Shown: in pieces, positions 1 through 6,014 of the stretch
How the letters are laid out: the number at the start of each line of letters is the position of its first letter
Position numbering within the stretch: the stretch's first letter is position 1
Source of the DNA: an uncultured Eubacteriales bacterium
GTDB taxonomy: Bacteria; Bacillota; Clostridia; Christensenellales; Aristaeellaceae
Length of the DNA: 8,513 bases
Assembly (NCBI GenBank): GCA_900548125.1
Contig: URJN01000084.1
Span: forward strand, 1-8,513
Direction: 5' to 3'
Translations under genes and position numbers: made by a program
The notes under the pieces: model-generated
Databases searched by the model: none
Told to the model about the DNA's origin: nothing
What the model saw: the letters and a program-made list of their open reading frames with translations, nothing else

Positions 1-73
1 AACTGCATGAGTGTATGGACGGCGGGCGTAAAGAACAGACGATACGCACGCTTTTGGGACGGGAGAATTGCCG
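1..73. other. Short non-coding edge, nothing recognised
   Basis: This is the sequence downstream of the minus-strand exporter gene, cut by the window edge. On the minus strand a weak 5-bp stem (GACGG/CCGTC) spans the stop codon but no T-run follows it, so I do not call a terminator. Nothing else is supported. Confidence 0.4.
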
Positions 74-541
74 TCAGTGCGGGGACTTATGCGCAAACGG
101 CGATAGGCATTTTTCAATCGCCCGCCCGCCAAGCTCGACGAGCAGCTTCGGGAAGCCCATGCCGATGAGAATGCCTAACGCGATGGCACCCGCGAGGGCG
201 AGCGTCTGCATGCCGCGCAGGGTGAAGGCTGCCATATCGTGGGAGACAAGCGCATACGCCGTGTGATAGATGCCTGCGCCGGGGACGAGCGGGAAGATTC
301 CCGTGACGATAAACACGGTGGAAGGCATTTTCATGGCGACCGAAAGCATACGCGAAAGGAGCGTCAAAACAATCGCCGCCAGCGTCGTGGCGAGAAACAG
401 CCCCAGCGATTCGGCGAGCAGATAGGATGCCCACGCTACCGCGCCGCAGAGCGCACAGGCGAGGTAACTCCGACGCGGCGCATGAAAGAGAATGGCGAAG
501 GAAAACACGCCCAGAAAGGCGGAGAAAACCGGCGCAATCAT
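74..541 (-). CDS. Threonine/serine exporter family protein, C-terminal (DUF3815/YjjB-type) half
   Basis: The 155-residue protein is an integral membrane subunit with about four hydrophobic segments (roughly residues 4-20, 25-42, 46-66 and 110-130). The motif GIFPLVPGAGIYHT (residues 81-94) is the hallmark of the C-terminal half of ThrE-type permeases, which E. coli and many Firmicutes encode as a separate small protein. It is expected to form a complex with the product of the upstream gene and move small carboxylates or amino acids out of the cell. The family name says threonine/serine, but E. coli YjjP/YjjB has been linked to succinate export, so the substrate is open. I chose the start at 541 because GGGAGGG lies 8 nt upstream (550-556) and the ATG overlaps the upstream stop in ATGA. 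An in-frame ORF continues upstream, but those residues look like shadow sequence and lie inside the partner gene. Confidence 0.85.
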   Translation of the reverse strand: MIAPVFSAFLGVFSFAILFHAPRRSYLACALCGAVAWASYLLAESLGLFLATTLAAIVLTLLSRMLSVAMKMPSTVFIVTGIFPLVPGAGIYHTAYALVSHDMAAFTLRGMQTLALAGAIALGILIGMGFPKLLVELGGRAIEKCLSPFAHKSPH

Positions 542-1308
542 AGCAAAAGCCCTCCCAGTGCATTGATGATGAGCGTACCGCCGCAGACGCCCAGCGCGAT
601 GCAGACGGCGGTCAGCACGGCGCTGATGCAGTGAATGACGCCGGAAAGATAATCGCCGTTGAAGAATTCGCGGATGGATGTCGTAAACGTGACGCCGGGA
701 ACCATCGGCACGATGCCGCCGATAATCACCCAGGATGCGCTGAGCGCGGGAAAGACGAAGGCAAGCAGCTCGCTGAGCAGTGTGACAAGGATGCTTCCCC
801 AAATATAGGGCATGAAACCGGAGTGGCGGCGTTGGGCGGCGAAAAGGTACAGCTGGAGCAAAAGCCCGATGGGAAACGCCGCAACGCTGTCCAGCAGAGA
901 GCCGCCGAACAGATAGCAGAAGCTCGCCGCACCCAGCGCACAGGCGAAAACATGCGTCAGCGGACGCTCGGGAACAAGCGTTTCCGCGCGGCAGAGAGCG
1001 GCTTCCGCGTCGTCGATGGACAGATGATGACAGCAGATTTCGCGTGAAATGGCGTTTACGGCGTCGATGCGGCTGAGGTTGACGCTGCCCAGCGGAACAT
1101 GCCGAACAAGACTCAGCGCATGCTCCGTTCCTTCGCCCTCAGTGGCAAAAATGCCGTTGGAAATGACATATACATTGTGATCGGTGACGCCGTAAGCATC
1201 GAGGATGCGCGTCATGGTTTCCTGAACGCGGAAGATTTCTGCACCGTTTTTCAGCAGGATGCAGCCTGCATGACCGGCAAGCTCCAGCGCACTGCAATGT
1301 TCGTCCAT
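538..1308 (-). CDS. Threonine/serine exporter family protein, N-terminal (DUF1212/YjjP-type) half
   Basis: This 256-residue protein has a soluble N-terminal region of about 115 residues followed by about five membrane segments. Visible family signatures are LKNGAEIFRVQETMTRI (residues 19-35), a variant of the usual G-A/G-E-T/I-x-R-V-E-E-T motif, and IVPMVPGVTFTTSIREFFNGD (199-219, central core IVPMVPG), typical of the ThrE N-terminal family. It should act at the cytoplasmic membrane as the larger half of a two-subunit exporter with the product of the following gene, which begins inside its stop codon. In Corynebacterium ThrE both halves are one chain; here they are split. The start at 1308 is preferred over an in-frame ATG 21 nt upstream because a strong GGGAGG site (about 1314-1320) sits right before it and would fall inside the longer reading. 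Exact substrate is unknown. Confidence 0.88.
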   Translation of the reverse strand: MDEHCSALELAGHAGCILLKNGAEIFRVQETMTRILDAYGVTDHNVYVISNGIFATEGEGTEHALSLVRHVPLGSVNLSRIDAVNAISREICCHHLSIDDAEAALCRAETLVPERPLTHVFACALGAASFCYLFGGSLLDSVAAFPIGLLLQLYLFAAQRRHSGFMPYIWGSILVTLLSELLAFVFPALSASWVIIGGIVPMVPGVTFTTSIREFFNGDYLSGVIHCISAVLTAVCIALGVCGGTLIINALGGLLL

Positions 1309-1342
1309 GGGTTTCCTCCCCCAAAACATGAGTTACCTTGAA

Positions 1343-1371
1343 AGTATACCACAAAGAACGGAAGATGAAAA
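1343..1371 (-). promoter_or_regulatory. Sigma-A-type promoter of the split exporter operon
   Basis: On the minus strand a TTTTCA -35-like box (1366-1371) is followed by a 17-bp spacer and TATACT (1343-1348), a 5/6 match to the -10 consensus. Initiation would fall near 1336, leaving a leader of about 28 nt that carries the ribosome-binding site. The -35 box lies within the T-rich tail of the preceding terminator, so the two signals are directly abutted. Confidence 0.6.
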
Positions 1372-1410
1372 CAAAAAAGCGGACAGAGTCTGCGCATGCC
1401 TCTGTGCCGC
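1366..1410 (-). terminator. Rho-independent terminator of the LysR gene
   Basis: On the minus strand GCGGCACAGAG (1400-1410) pairs with CTCTGTCCGC (1379-1388), giving 10 bp with a single bulged C and an 11-nt loop. It is followed at once by TTTTTTG and TTTT (1368-1378). This is the expected shape for an intrinsic terminator. It lies 39 bp beyond the LysR stop codon and separates that gene from the exporter operon. Confidence 0.75.
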
Positions 1411-1448
1411 AGTATGCCGAAAATGGAAAGCCGCCTGCGCTTTTGGCA

Positions 1449-2345
1449 TCAAGAAGAAACGCAGGACAAAACCATCTTTTCAAACGCCTTTGCCGCGATG
1501 CTCAGGGTCTGTCCGCTTCGGCGGGCAAGAATCAGCTGGCGCGCGGGCAGGGGCGTATTTAATGTGAGCCTTGCGATTTCCCTCGATTTCAGCGCGGGCA
1601 GGGCAAAGGCTTCCGGCAAAAAGGCGACGCCCAAATCCTGCTTGACCAACGGGAGAATCTGGTCGGATGTCGCCGCTTCAATATCCGGTGAAAACGTCAG
1701 CCCGTCGGCGGTAAACAAATCGCGCGCGAAGGCATAGCTGGCGGTTTCGTGTCCCAGACAGATAAAGGGATAATCCAGCAGAGTTTCGAGGGAGAGAGCC
1801 TTGCCGCAGAGATGGCTCAAAGCAGGACCGCAGACCGGTATTTCTTCAAAATGCCCGAGAATATCGGTGTGCAGCCCGCCGAAATCTTCCAGCGGCGAGG
1901 TGATGACGGCGAGATCCACCAGTCCGGCACGCAGGGCGGCGAGGGCCTGCGGCGTGGAGTGGTTGGAGATGCGCAGGCGGATGCCCGGATATGCGCGATG
2001 GAATGCGCCAAGCACGGGCAGAAGCAGGCTGTGCAGGGCGGTTTCGCTTGCGCCGAGGGAAACGACACCGCTTTTCAGACCGCGATCGTTCATCAGTTCT
2101 TCTTCGCCCGCCTGAATCTGTTCACAGGCGACGGAAACACGCGAAAAGAGCTTTTCGCCCTCCGGCGTCAGGGATACGCCGCGGTTGCTTCGGACAAAGA
2201 GCGTACAGCCCAGCATCGATTCCAGATTGCGTATCGTTCGGGTCAGATTGGGCTGGCTACTCATCAGAGCGTTGGCGGCGCGGGTGAAACTGCCGAGCTT
2301 GGCGACGGTATAAAAAGTACGGTAAGCGTCGTAACTGATGACCAT
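1449..2345 (-). CDS. LysR-family transcriptional regulator
   Basis: The 298-residue protein has the standard LysR length and layout. An N-terminal winged helix-turn-helix spans about residues 5-65, with helix-turn-helix residues around 18-40 (GSFTRAANALMSSQPNLTRT) and the wing sequence LFVRSNRGVSLTPEGE. The remainder (about 90-295) is the periplasmic-binding-protein-like effector domain. It should bind DNA as a tetramer and respond to a small molecule that cannot be predicted. The ATG at 2345 is supported by AAGGAG (2355-2360) 9 nt upstream and by the conserved N-terminus. It is divergent from the kinase-like/MATE operon, the classic arrangement for a LysR protein and its target, and a palindrome lies in the shared control region. 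The exporter operon downstream on the same strand is an alternative target. Confidence 0.93.
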   Translation of the reverse strand: MVISYDAYRTFYTVAKLGSFTRAANALMSSQPNLTRTIRNLESMLGCTLFVRSNRGVSLTPEGEKLFSRVSVACEQIQAGEEELMNDRGLKSGVVSLGASETALHSLLLPVLGAFHRAYPGIRLRISNHSTPQALAALRAGLVDLAVITSPLEDFGGLHTDILGHFEEIPVCGPALSHLCGKALSLETLLDYPFICLGHETASYAFARDLFTADGLTFSPDIEAATSDQILPLVKQDLGVAFLPEAFALPALKSREIARLTLNTPLPARQLILARRSGQTLSIAAKAFEKMVLSCVSS

Positions 2346-2373
2346 GCAGACACGCTCCTTGTCTATTCGCTTG

Positions 2374-2411
2374 TGATATGTTTAAAATATCATTTATATA
2401 TTTTTCATATC
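2374..2411. promoter_or_regulatory. Candidate LysR operator in the divergent control region
   Basis: The perfect dyad TGATATGTTTAAAATATCA (2374-2392) has 6-bp arms around a 7-bp spacer and includes a T-N11-A arrangement, the usual core of LysR sites. A third half-site, CATATC, follows at 2406-2411 and overlaps the -35 box of the divergent kinase-like gene. The dyad lies 29 bp upstream of the LysR start codon. Assignment to this regulator is inference from position and symmetry. Confidence 0.5.
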
Positions 2412-2430
2412 GCGTTTTTTGTAGTATAGT
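2402..2430 (+). promoter_or_regulatory. Promoter of the kinase-like/MATE operon
   Basis: TTTTCA (2402-2407), a 17-bp spacer and TATAGT (2425-2430; 5/6 match to TATAAT) form a sigma-A-type promoter. Transcription would start near 2437, giving a leader of about 44 nt. The weak -35 box, overlapped by a candidate operator half-site, fits an activator- or repressor-controlled promoter. Confidence 0.55.
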
Positions 2431-2480
2431 CGGAATGTTGAAAAGAGTCAAGGCTTTCTCAAGCAATGGGAGGGATACGC

Positions 2481-3104
2481 ATGAAAGGTTTGGTTATCTG
2501 CATCGGAAGGCAATATGGAAGCGGCGGACGCGAAATCGGCGAGAAGCTCGCGGAGCGTCTGGGAATCACCTGCTACGATAAGCTGCTGCTCAAGCAGGCG
2601 GCTCAGAAGAGCGGCGTATCGGAGAAGGAATTTGAACGGCTTGACGAACAGCCGGTCGGCGCGGGTCAGTTCCTCTCCGGAAACGTCTTTGCCGACAGCG
2701 CAAGCATCGGCAGCACGTTCTATTCCGAGAGCCAGATCATTTACGATGCCGAGCAGGAGACCATTTTGAAGGTTGCCGAGCGGGGACCGTGCGTAATCAT
2801 CGGACGCTGCGCCTCGTCCATCCTGCGCGGAAAGAAAAACGTGCTTTCCGTGTTCATCTATGCGGATGAGGATGACCGCATTGCGCGTATCGCCGCCAGA
2901 AATCATCTGGATGAGCATGAAGCACGGGCACGCATGCGCAAAATGGACAGGATGCGCCGCCGCTATTTTGATTTCTATGCCGACACGCAGTGGGGCGAGC
3001 CGGAAAGCTATGATTTGATGCTTTCCAGCAGCGCATATGGCGTGGACGGATGTGTAGACCTGCTTGCGGAAAGCATGAAGCTGAAGGGGAAGGACAATGA
3101 ATAA
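2481..3104 (+). CDS. Cytidylate-kinase-like family P-loop protein
   Basis: The 207-residue protein begins with a beta strand and a nucleotide-binding loop, GRQYGSGGREIG (about residues 9-20), the characteristic start of the cytidylate-kinase-like family (Cytidylate_kin2). IGRCASSIL (about 112-120) and the Arg-rich lid-like stretch MRRRYFDFYADTQWG are also typical. The family belongs to the NMP-kinase-type P-loop fold, so a phosphoryl-transfer role is plausible, but this branch is not the housekeeping CMP kinase Cmk and its substrate is unproven. The start at 2481 is chosen because GGGAGGG (2468-2474) lies 6 nt upstream; an ATG at 2466 lies ahead of that site. The gene ends inside the MATE gene with an 8-bp overlap, so the two are translated together. 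It is presumably controlled by the divergent LysR protein. Confidence 0.85.
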   Translation: MKGLVICIGRQYGSGGREIGEKLAERLGITCYDKLLLKQAAQKSGVSEKEFERLDEQPVGAGQFLSGNVFADSASIGSTFYSESQIIYDAEQETILKVAERGPCVIIGRCASSILRGKKNVLSVFIYADEDDRIARIAARNHLDEHEARARMRKMDRMRRRYFDFYADTQWGEPESYDLMLSSSAYGVDGCVDLLAESMKLKGKDNE

Positions 3105-4452
3105 AGATTTGACGGTCGGCAATCCGGCAAGCGTACTCTGGAAATTCTGTCTGCCGCTGTTCGGCAGCATCATCTTCCAGCAACTCTATAACATCGCGGA
3201 CAGCTTTGTCGCGGGTAAGTTCATCGGCGAAAACGCGCTGGCGGCAGTCGGCAACAGCTATGAGATTACGCTGATTTTCATCGCGTTCGCGTTTGGCTGC
3301 AACATCGGCTGCTCGGTCATCGTTTCTCAGCTTTTTGGCGCGAAAAAGCTGGGCGAGATGAAAACGGCGGTCTATACGACGTTCATTTCGAGCGCGGTGC
3401 TGTGCGCGGTGCTGATGGCGGGAGGAACGATCTTCTGCGACAGCCTGCTGCATCTGATTAACACGCCGGAAAACGTCTTTGCGGATTCCCGGCTGTATCT
3501 GGATATTTACATCATGGGCTTGCCGTTCGTGTTCTTCTACAACGTGGCAACGGGTATTTTCTCCGCGCTGGGTGATTCCAAAACGCCGTTTATCTTTCTG
3601 GCGGCGTCCTCGACGAGCAATATCTTTATGGATATCCTGTTCGTGACGGCGTTCAAGATGGGTGTTGCGGGCGTGGCTTGGGCGACGTTCCTCTGTCAGG
3701 GCGTGAGCTGCGTGCTGGCGGTGGGCTTTGTTCTGCGCCGGCTCAAGGGCGTTGAAACGGATGAGAAGAGCCATATCTTCTCTTTCCCGATTTTCTGCCG
3801 CATCGCGGTCATTGCTATTCCGAGCATTCTCCAGCAGAGCTTCATCTCGGTGGGCAACATCGTCATTCAGGGCGTTATTAACTCGTTCGGTTCCAGTGTC
3901 ATGGCGGGCTATTCTGCGTCTGTCAAGCTGAATAACCTTGTCATTACGTCTTTGACGACGCTGGGCAACGGCATTTCCAACTTTACCGCGCAGAATATCG
4001 GCGCAAACAAGATGGAGCGCGTGCGTCAGGGCTTCGCCGCGGGGCTCAAGCTGGTTTGGGCACTCTGCCTGCCGCTGGTCGCGCTGTATCTGCTGGGCGG
4101 CCGTGCGCTGGTCAACATCTTTATGAATGAGCCGAGCGCGGAAGCGATGGATACCGGCGTGCAGTTCCTGCGCATCCTTTCTCCGTTCTACTTTGTGGTA
4201 TCGACGAAACTGGTTTCCGACGGCGTGCTTCGCGGAGCAGGGCTGATGAAGGAATTCATGGTCGCGACGTTCACGGATCTGATTCTGCGCGTCGGGCTGG
4301 CGATTGGGCTTGCCAAGGTGCTGGGCGTGGTCGGCATTTGGTGCGCATGGCCGATTGGCTGGTCGATTGCGACGGTGGTGTCGGTCATCTTCTATAACCG
4401 CGGTCCGTGGAAAGCGAATGCGGCGGAAAAGAAGCTGGCTGCCGCAAAATAA
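3097..4452 (+). CDS. MATE family multidrug/metabolite efflux transporter
   Basis: At 451 residues this has the usual MATE length, with about twelve hydrophobic helices in two bundles. The N-terminal GNPASVLWKFCLPLFGSIIF and the following QQLYNIADSFVAGKFIG, then GNSYEI, are diagnostic of the Clostridial/DinF-like MATE branch. The second half repeats the pattern (IPSILQQSFISVGNIVIQG, then FTAQNIGA), reflecting the internal duplication of the family. It should export cationic or hydrophobic compounds from the cytoplasm using a Na+ or H+ gradient; the ion and substrate cannot be read from sequence. The ATG overlaps the preceding kinase-like gene by 8 bp, and a purine-rich AGGGGAAGGA just upstream serves as ribosome-binding site. 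A hairpin follows 21 bp after the stop. No truncation is visible. Confidence 0.93.
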   Translation: MNKDLTVGNPASVLWKFCLPLFGSIIFQQLYNIADSFVAGKFIGENALAAVGNSYEITLIFIAFAFGCNIGCSVIVSQLFGAKKLGEMKTAVYTTFISSAVLCAVLMAGGTIFCDSLLHLINTPENVFADSRLYLDIYIMGLPFVFFYNVATGIFSALGDSKTPFIFLAASSTSNIFMDILFVTAFKMGVAGVAWATFLCQGVSCVLAVGFVLRRLKGVETDEKSHIFSFPIFCRIAVIAIPSILQQSFISVGNIVIQGVINSFGSSVMAGYSASVKLNNLVITSLTTLGNGISNFTAQNIGANKMERVRQGFAAGLKLVWALCLPLVALYLLGGRALVNIFMNEPSAEAMDTGVQFLRILSPFYFVVSTKLVSDGVLRGAGLMKEFMVATFTDLILRVGLAIGLAKVLGVVGIWCAWPIGWSIATVVSVIFYNRGPWKANAAEKKLAAAK

Positions 4453-4473
4453 CGGCGAATAATCTTATTAAAA

Positions 4474-4506
4474 AAACGGCGTTTCTCTATGGGAGGGACG
4501 CCGTTT
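4474..4506 (+). terminator. Hairpin terminator or attenuator behind the MATE gene
   Basis: On the plus strand 4474-4487 pairs with 4493-4506 in a 14-bp stem with two G.U wobbles and a 5-nt loop TATGG; the outer 9 bp (AAACGGCGT/ACGCCGTTT) are perfect. The wobbles would be A.C mismatches in minus-strand RNA, so plus-strand RNA folds better. The U-tract after the stem is weak (TTTCC), so termination may be partial. On the minus strand the outer 9-bp stem is followed by a run of T, so some bidirectional function is possible. Confidence 0.6.
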
Positions 4507-4510
4507 CCTG

Positions 4511-4519
4511 TGGTATAAT
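4511..4519 (+). promoter_or_regulatory. Extended -10 promoter of the aldo/keto reductase gene
   Basis: TGGTATAAT is a perfect -10 hexamer (4514-4519) with the upstream TG of an extended -10 element. No recognisable -35 box lies 16-18 bp upstream, where the terminator hairpin sits; extended -10 promoters can work without one. Initiation would fall near 4526, giving a leader of about 53 nt. Confidence 0.6.
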
Positions 4520-4578
4520 GAAAAAAACAAGGAAATGAAATGCCAAGTGCGTTTTCGGACATTAAAGGGGAGAAAAAT

Positions 4579-5694
4579 ATGCAGTACAATGAACTTGAGA
4601 AGCTCGGCGAACATGTTTCGAGGCTGGGTTTTGGATGTATGCGTTTCCCGACGACGCCGGAAGGCGGTATTGACGAGCCGCGTGCGGAGGCTATGCTCGA
4701 CAGCGCATACCGCGCGGGCGTCAATTACTTTGATACGGCATATTTCTATCATCAGCATACCAGCGAGGCGTTTGTCGGGCGCATGATGCGCAAATATCCG
4801 CGCGATTCATTCAAGCTGGCGACCAAAATGCCGATGAGCATTGTGACATCGCTCGATCAAGCCAAGGAGATCTTCGAAGGTCAGCTTGCCGCGCTGCAAA
4901 CGGAGTATGTCGATTTCTATCTGTTCCATGCGCTTAACGGCGAACGATGGGAGCAGGCGAAGGCGATGGGCATCGTTGGCTATCTGGAGGAGCAGCAGAG
5001 AGCGGGCAGAATCCGCCATTTCGGTTTTTCCTTCCACGACAGCTATGAAGTATTTGAGAAGATTCTGACCGAGCGCGAGTGGGATTTCTGTCAGATCCAG
5101 TTCAACTATATGGATACGGAAATTCAGGCGGGCATGAAGGGATATGAGCTGGCGAAGCGGTTGGGCGTGCCGATTTTTGTCATGGAGCCGGTCAAGGGCG
5201 GAAGCCTTGCCACGCTCAGCGAGGACATCGCGCAGAAATTCAAAGCGGTGCATCCGGATTGGTCGGTTGCGTCGTGGGCGATGCGCTGGGTCGCGAGTCT
5301 GGATAATTGCAAGGTCATTCTCTCCGGCATGACGACGGAAGAACAGGTAGAGGACAATCTGGCGACGTTCAGCCATCTTGAGCCGCTCAATGAAGCGGAG
5401 CTGGCGGTTGTCGATGAGGTTCGCGCGGCGATTCAGGCGCGGGTATTTGTCAGCTGCACGGGATGTCAATATTGCATGCCCTGTCCGTTTGGGGTGGATA
5501 TCCCGCGCAATTTCCGAATGATGAACCAGTATGCGATGTACAACAACGAGCTTTCCCTTGAATCTTCGTGGAAGAATATGGATGAGGGCGCGCGGGCGAC
5601 GGCGTGCAAAAAGTGCGGCAAGTGCGAACGGGCTTGTCCGCAGCATCTGCCGATTCGTCAGAAGCTGATGCAGATTGCGGAGAAGATGAAGTGA
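4579..5694 (+). CDS. Aldo/keto reductase with C-terminal 2x[4Fe-4S] ferredoxin-like domain
   Basis: The 371-residue protein joins an aldo/keto reductase TIM barrel (about 1-285) to a ferredoxin-like tail. The catalytic tetrad is intact: Asp52 and Tyr57 in FDTAYFY, Lys83 in ATKMP and His117 in YLFH. The tail has two cysteine sets, C293/C296/C299/C302 (CTGCQYCMPCP) and C343/C346/C349/C353 (CKKCGKCERACP), enough for two [4Fe-4S] clusters. It is expected to be a cytoplasmic oxidoreductase that could pass electrons between a carbonyl substrate and an iron-sulfur or ferredoxin pool, as in anaerobes. The substrate is unknown and nicotinamide dependence is not certain. Start 4579 is supported by AAAGGGGAG (4565-4572) and by the family N-terminus; an in-frame ATG at 4540 adds 13 unlikely residues. 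It has its own promoter and a strong terminator, so it looks monocistronic. Confidence 0.93.
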   Translation: MQYNELEKLGEHVSRLGFGCMRFPTTPEGGIDEPRAEAMLDSAYRAGVNYFDTAYFYHQHTSEAFVGRMMRKYPRDSFKLATKMPMSIVTSLDQAKEIFEGQLAALQTEYVDFYLFHALNGERWEQAKAMGIVGYLEEQQRAGRIRHFGFSFHDSYEVFEKILTEREWDFCQIQFNYMDTEIQAGMKGYELAKRLGVPIFVMEPVKGGSLATLSEDIAQKFKAVHPDWSVASWAMRWVASLDNCKVILSGMTTEEQVEDNLATFSHLEPLNEAELAVVDEVRAAIQARVFVSCTGCQYCMPCPFGVDIPRNFRMMNQYAMYNNELSLESSWKNMDEGARATACKKCGKCERACPQHLPIRQKLMQIAEKMK

Positions 5695-5706
5695 TTTGAA
5701 TCCAAT

Positions 5707-5744
5707 AAAAGCCAGCCTGTGATGAAGCATGCAGGCTGGCTTTT
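5707..5744. terminator. Strong rho-independent terminator after the aldo/keto reductase gene
   Basis: AAAAGCCAGCCTG (5707-5719) and CAGGCTGGCTTTT (5732-5744) form a perfect 13-bp stem around a 12-nt loop. The A-run and T-run are part of the stem, so it can end transcription from either strand. It begins 12 bp after the plus-strand stop codon and also guards against minus-strand readthrough. Confidence 0.82.
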
Positions 5745-5762
5745 GCCTGTCGCGAAGCGGAG

Positions 5763-5828
5763 AAGGGGTCTGGGGACGAGTCCCCAGGCAGGGGGATTGG
5801 GGGATGAAGTCCCCCATCGTTTCCCCTT
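5763..5828. repeat. GC-rich three-stem palindromic element
   Basis: An outer stem AAGGGG/CCCCTT (5763-5768 with 5823-5828) encloses two hairpins. The first is CTGGGGAC/GTCCCCAG with only a GA spacer (5770-5787); the second is TGGGGGA/TCCCCCA with loop TGAAG (5798-5816), extended by GA/TC around a bulged T. Flanking copies of CGCGAAGCG lie on both sides (about 5750 and 5831). The shape resembles dispersed palindromic intergenic repeats; copy number elsewhere cannot be judged here. Confidence 0.45.
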
Positions 5829-5854
5829 ATCGCGAAGCGATTTAGAAAAAAGTA

Positions 5855-5879
5855 GTCAGAGAGCAAAGCGAAACCTGAC
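5855..5879 (+). repeat. 25-bp hairpin repeat, copy 1
   Basis: The element begins GTCAGAGAGC and ends AACCTGAC; its ends GTCAG/CTGAC pair. Aligned to the reverse complement of 5990-6014 it matches at 19 of 25 positions without gaps. The closing pair is G-C here and A-T in the other copy, a compensatory difference. Confidence 0.45.
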
Positions 5880-5926
5880 GGTGATTCCGGGCACAACTCC
5901 GTTTGATTTGAAGTCCATATGAAACA

Positions 5927-5974
5927 AAGGATGGCTTGCCGAGTTTTGAAGCTCAGCAAGCCATCCTTGTTTTA
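5927..5974. terminator. Long near-perfect hairpin, probable bidirectional terminator
   Basis: AAGGATGGCTTGC (5927-5939) pairs perfectly over 13 bp with GCAAGCCATCCTT (5956-5968). After one C.A mismatch a further GAG/CTC pair closes a short loop. The plus-strand tail is GTTTTAAT and the minus-strand tail TTTGTTTC. It would catch readthrough from the convergent flanking genes, or mark the end of an unrecognised short transcript starting within the spacer. Confidence 0.55.
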
Positions 5975-5989
5975 ATATGCTCTGCCACA

Positions 5990-6014
5990 ATCAGGTGACG
6001 CTTCGCTCCCTGAT
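5990..6014 (-). repeat. 25-bp hairpin repeat, copy 2 (inverted)
   Basis: Read on the minus strand this begins ATCAGGGAGC and ends TCACCTGAT. The ends ATCAGG/CCTGAT form a 6-bp stem. It is the inverted partner of 5855-5879 with 19 of 25 identical positions, and the two copies flank the long hairpin at 5927-5968. Confidence 0.45.

Noticed and set aside
542..802. Longer N-terminus for the small exporter subunit (start at 802)
   Set aside because: The extra 87 residues are an out-of-frame reading of the partner gene, rich in Arg and His; the ATGA overlap with GGGAGGG upstream decides for 541.
2346..2400. A defined promoter for the LysR gene
   Set aside because: AT-rich sequence offers several partial -10 boxes on the minus strand (for example TATAAA near 2393-2400) but none with a matching -35 at proper spacing, so no specific site is called.
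2854..3774. Minus-strand ORF of 306 codons across the kinase-like/MATE junction
   Set aside because: Its composition is very Arg/His/Gln-rich and it lies antisense to two well-supported genes; it is a codon-bias artefact.
4807..5817. Long minus-strand ORF of 336 codons opposite the aldo/keto reductase
   Set aside because: It is an antisense shadow; it crosses the terminator hairpin and is Arg/His-rich, while the plus strand carries all catalytic and cysteine motifs.
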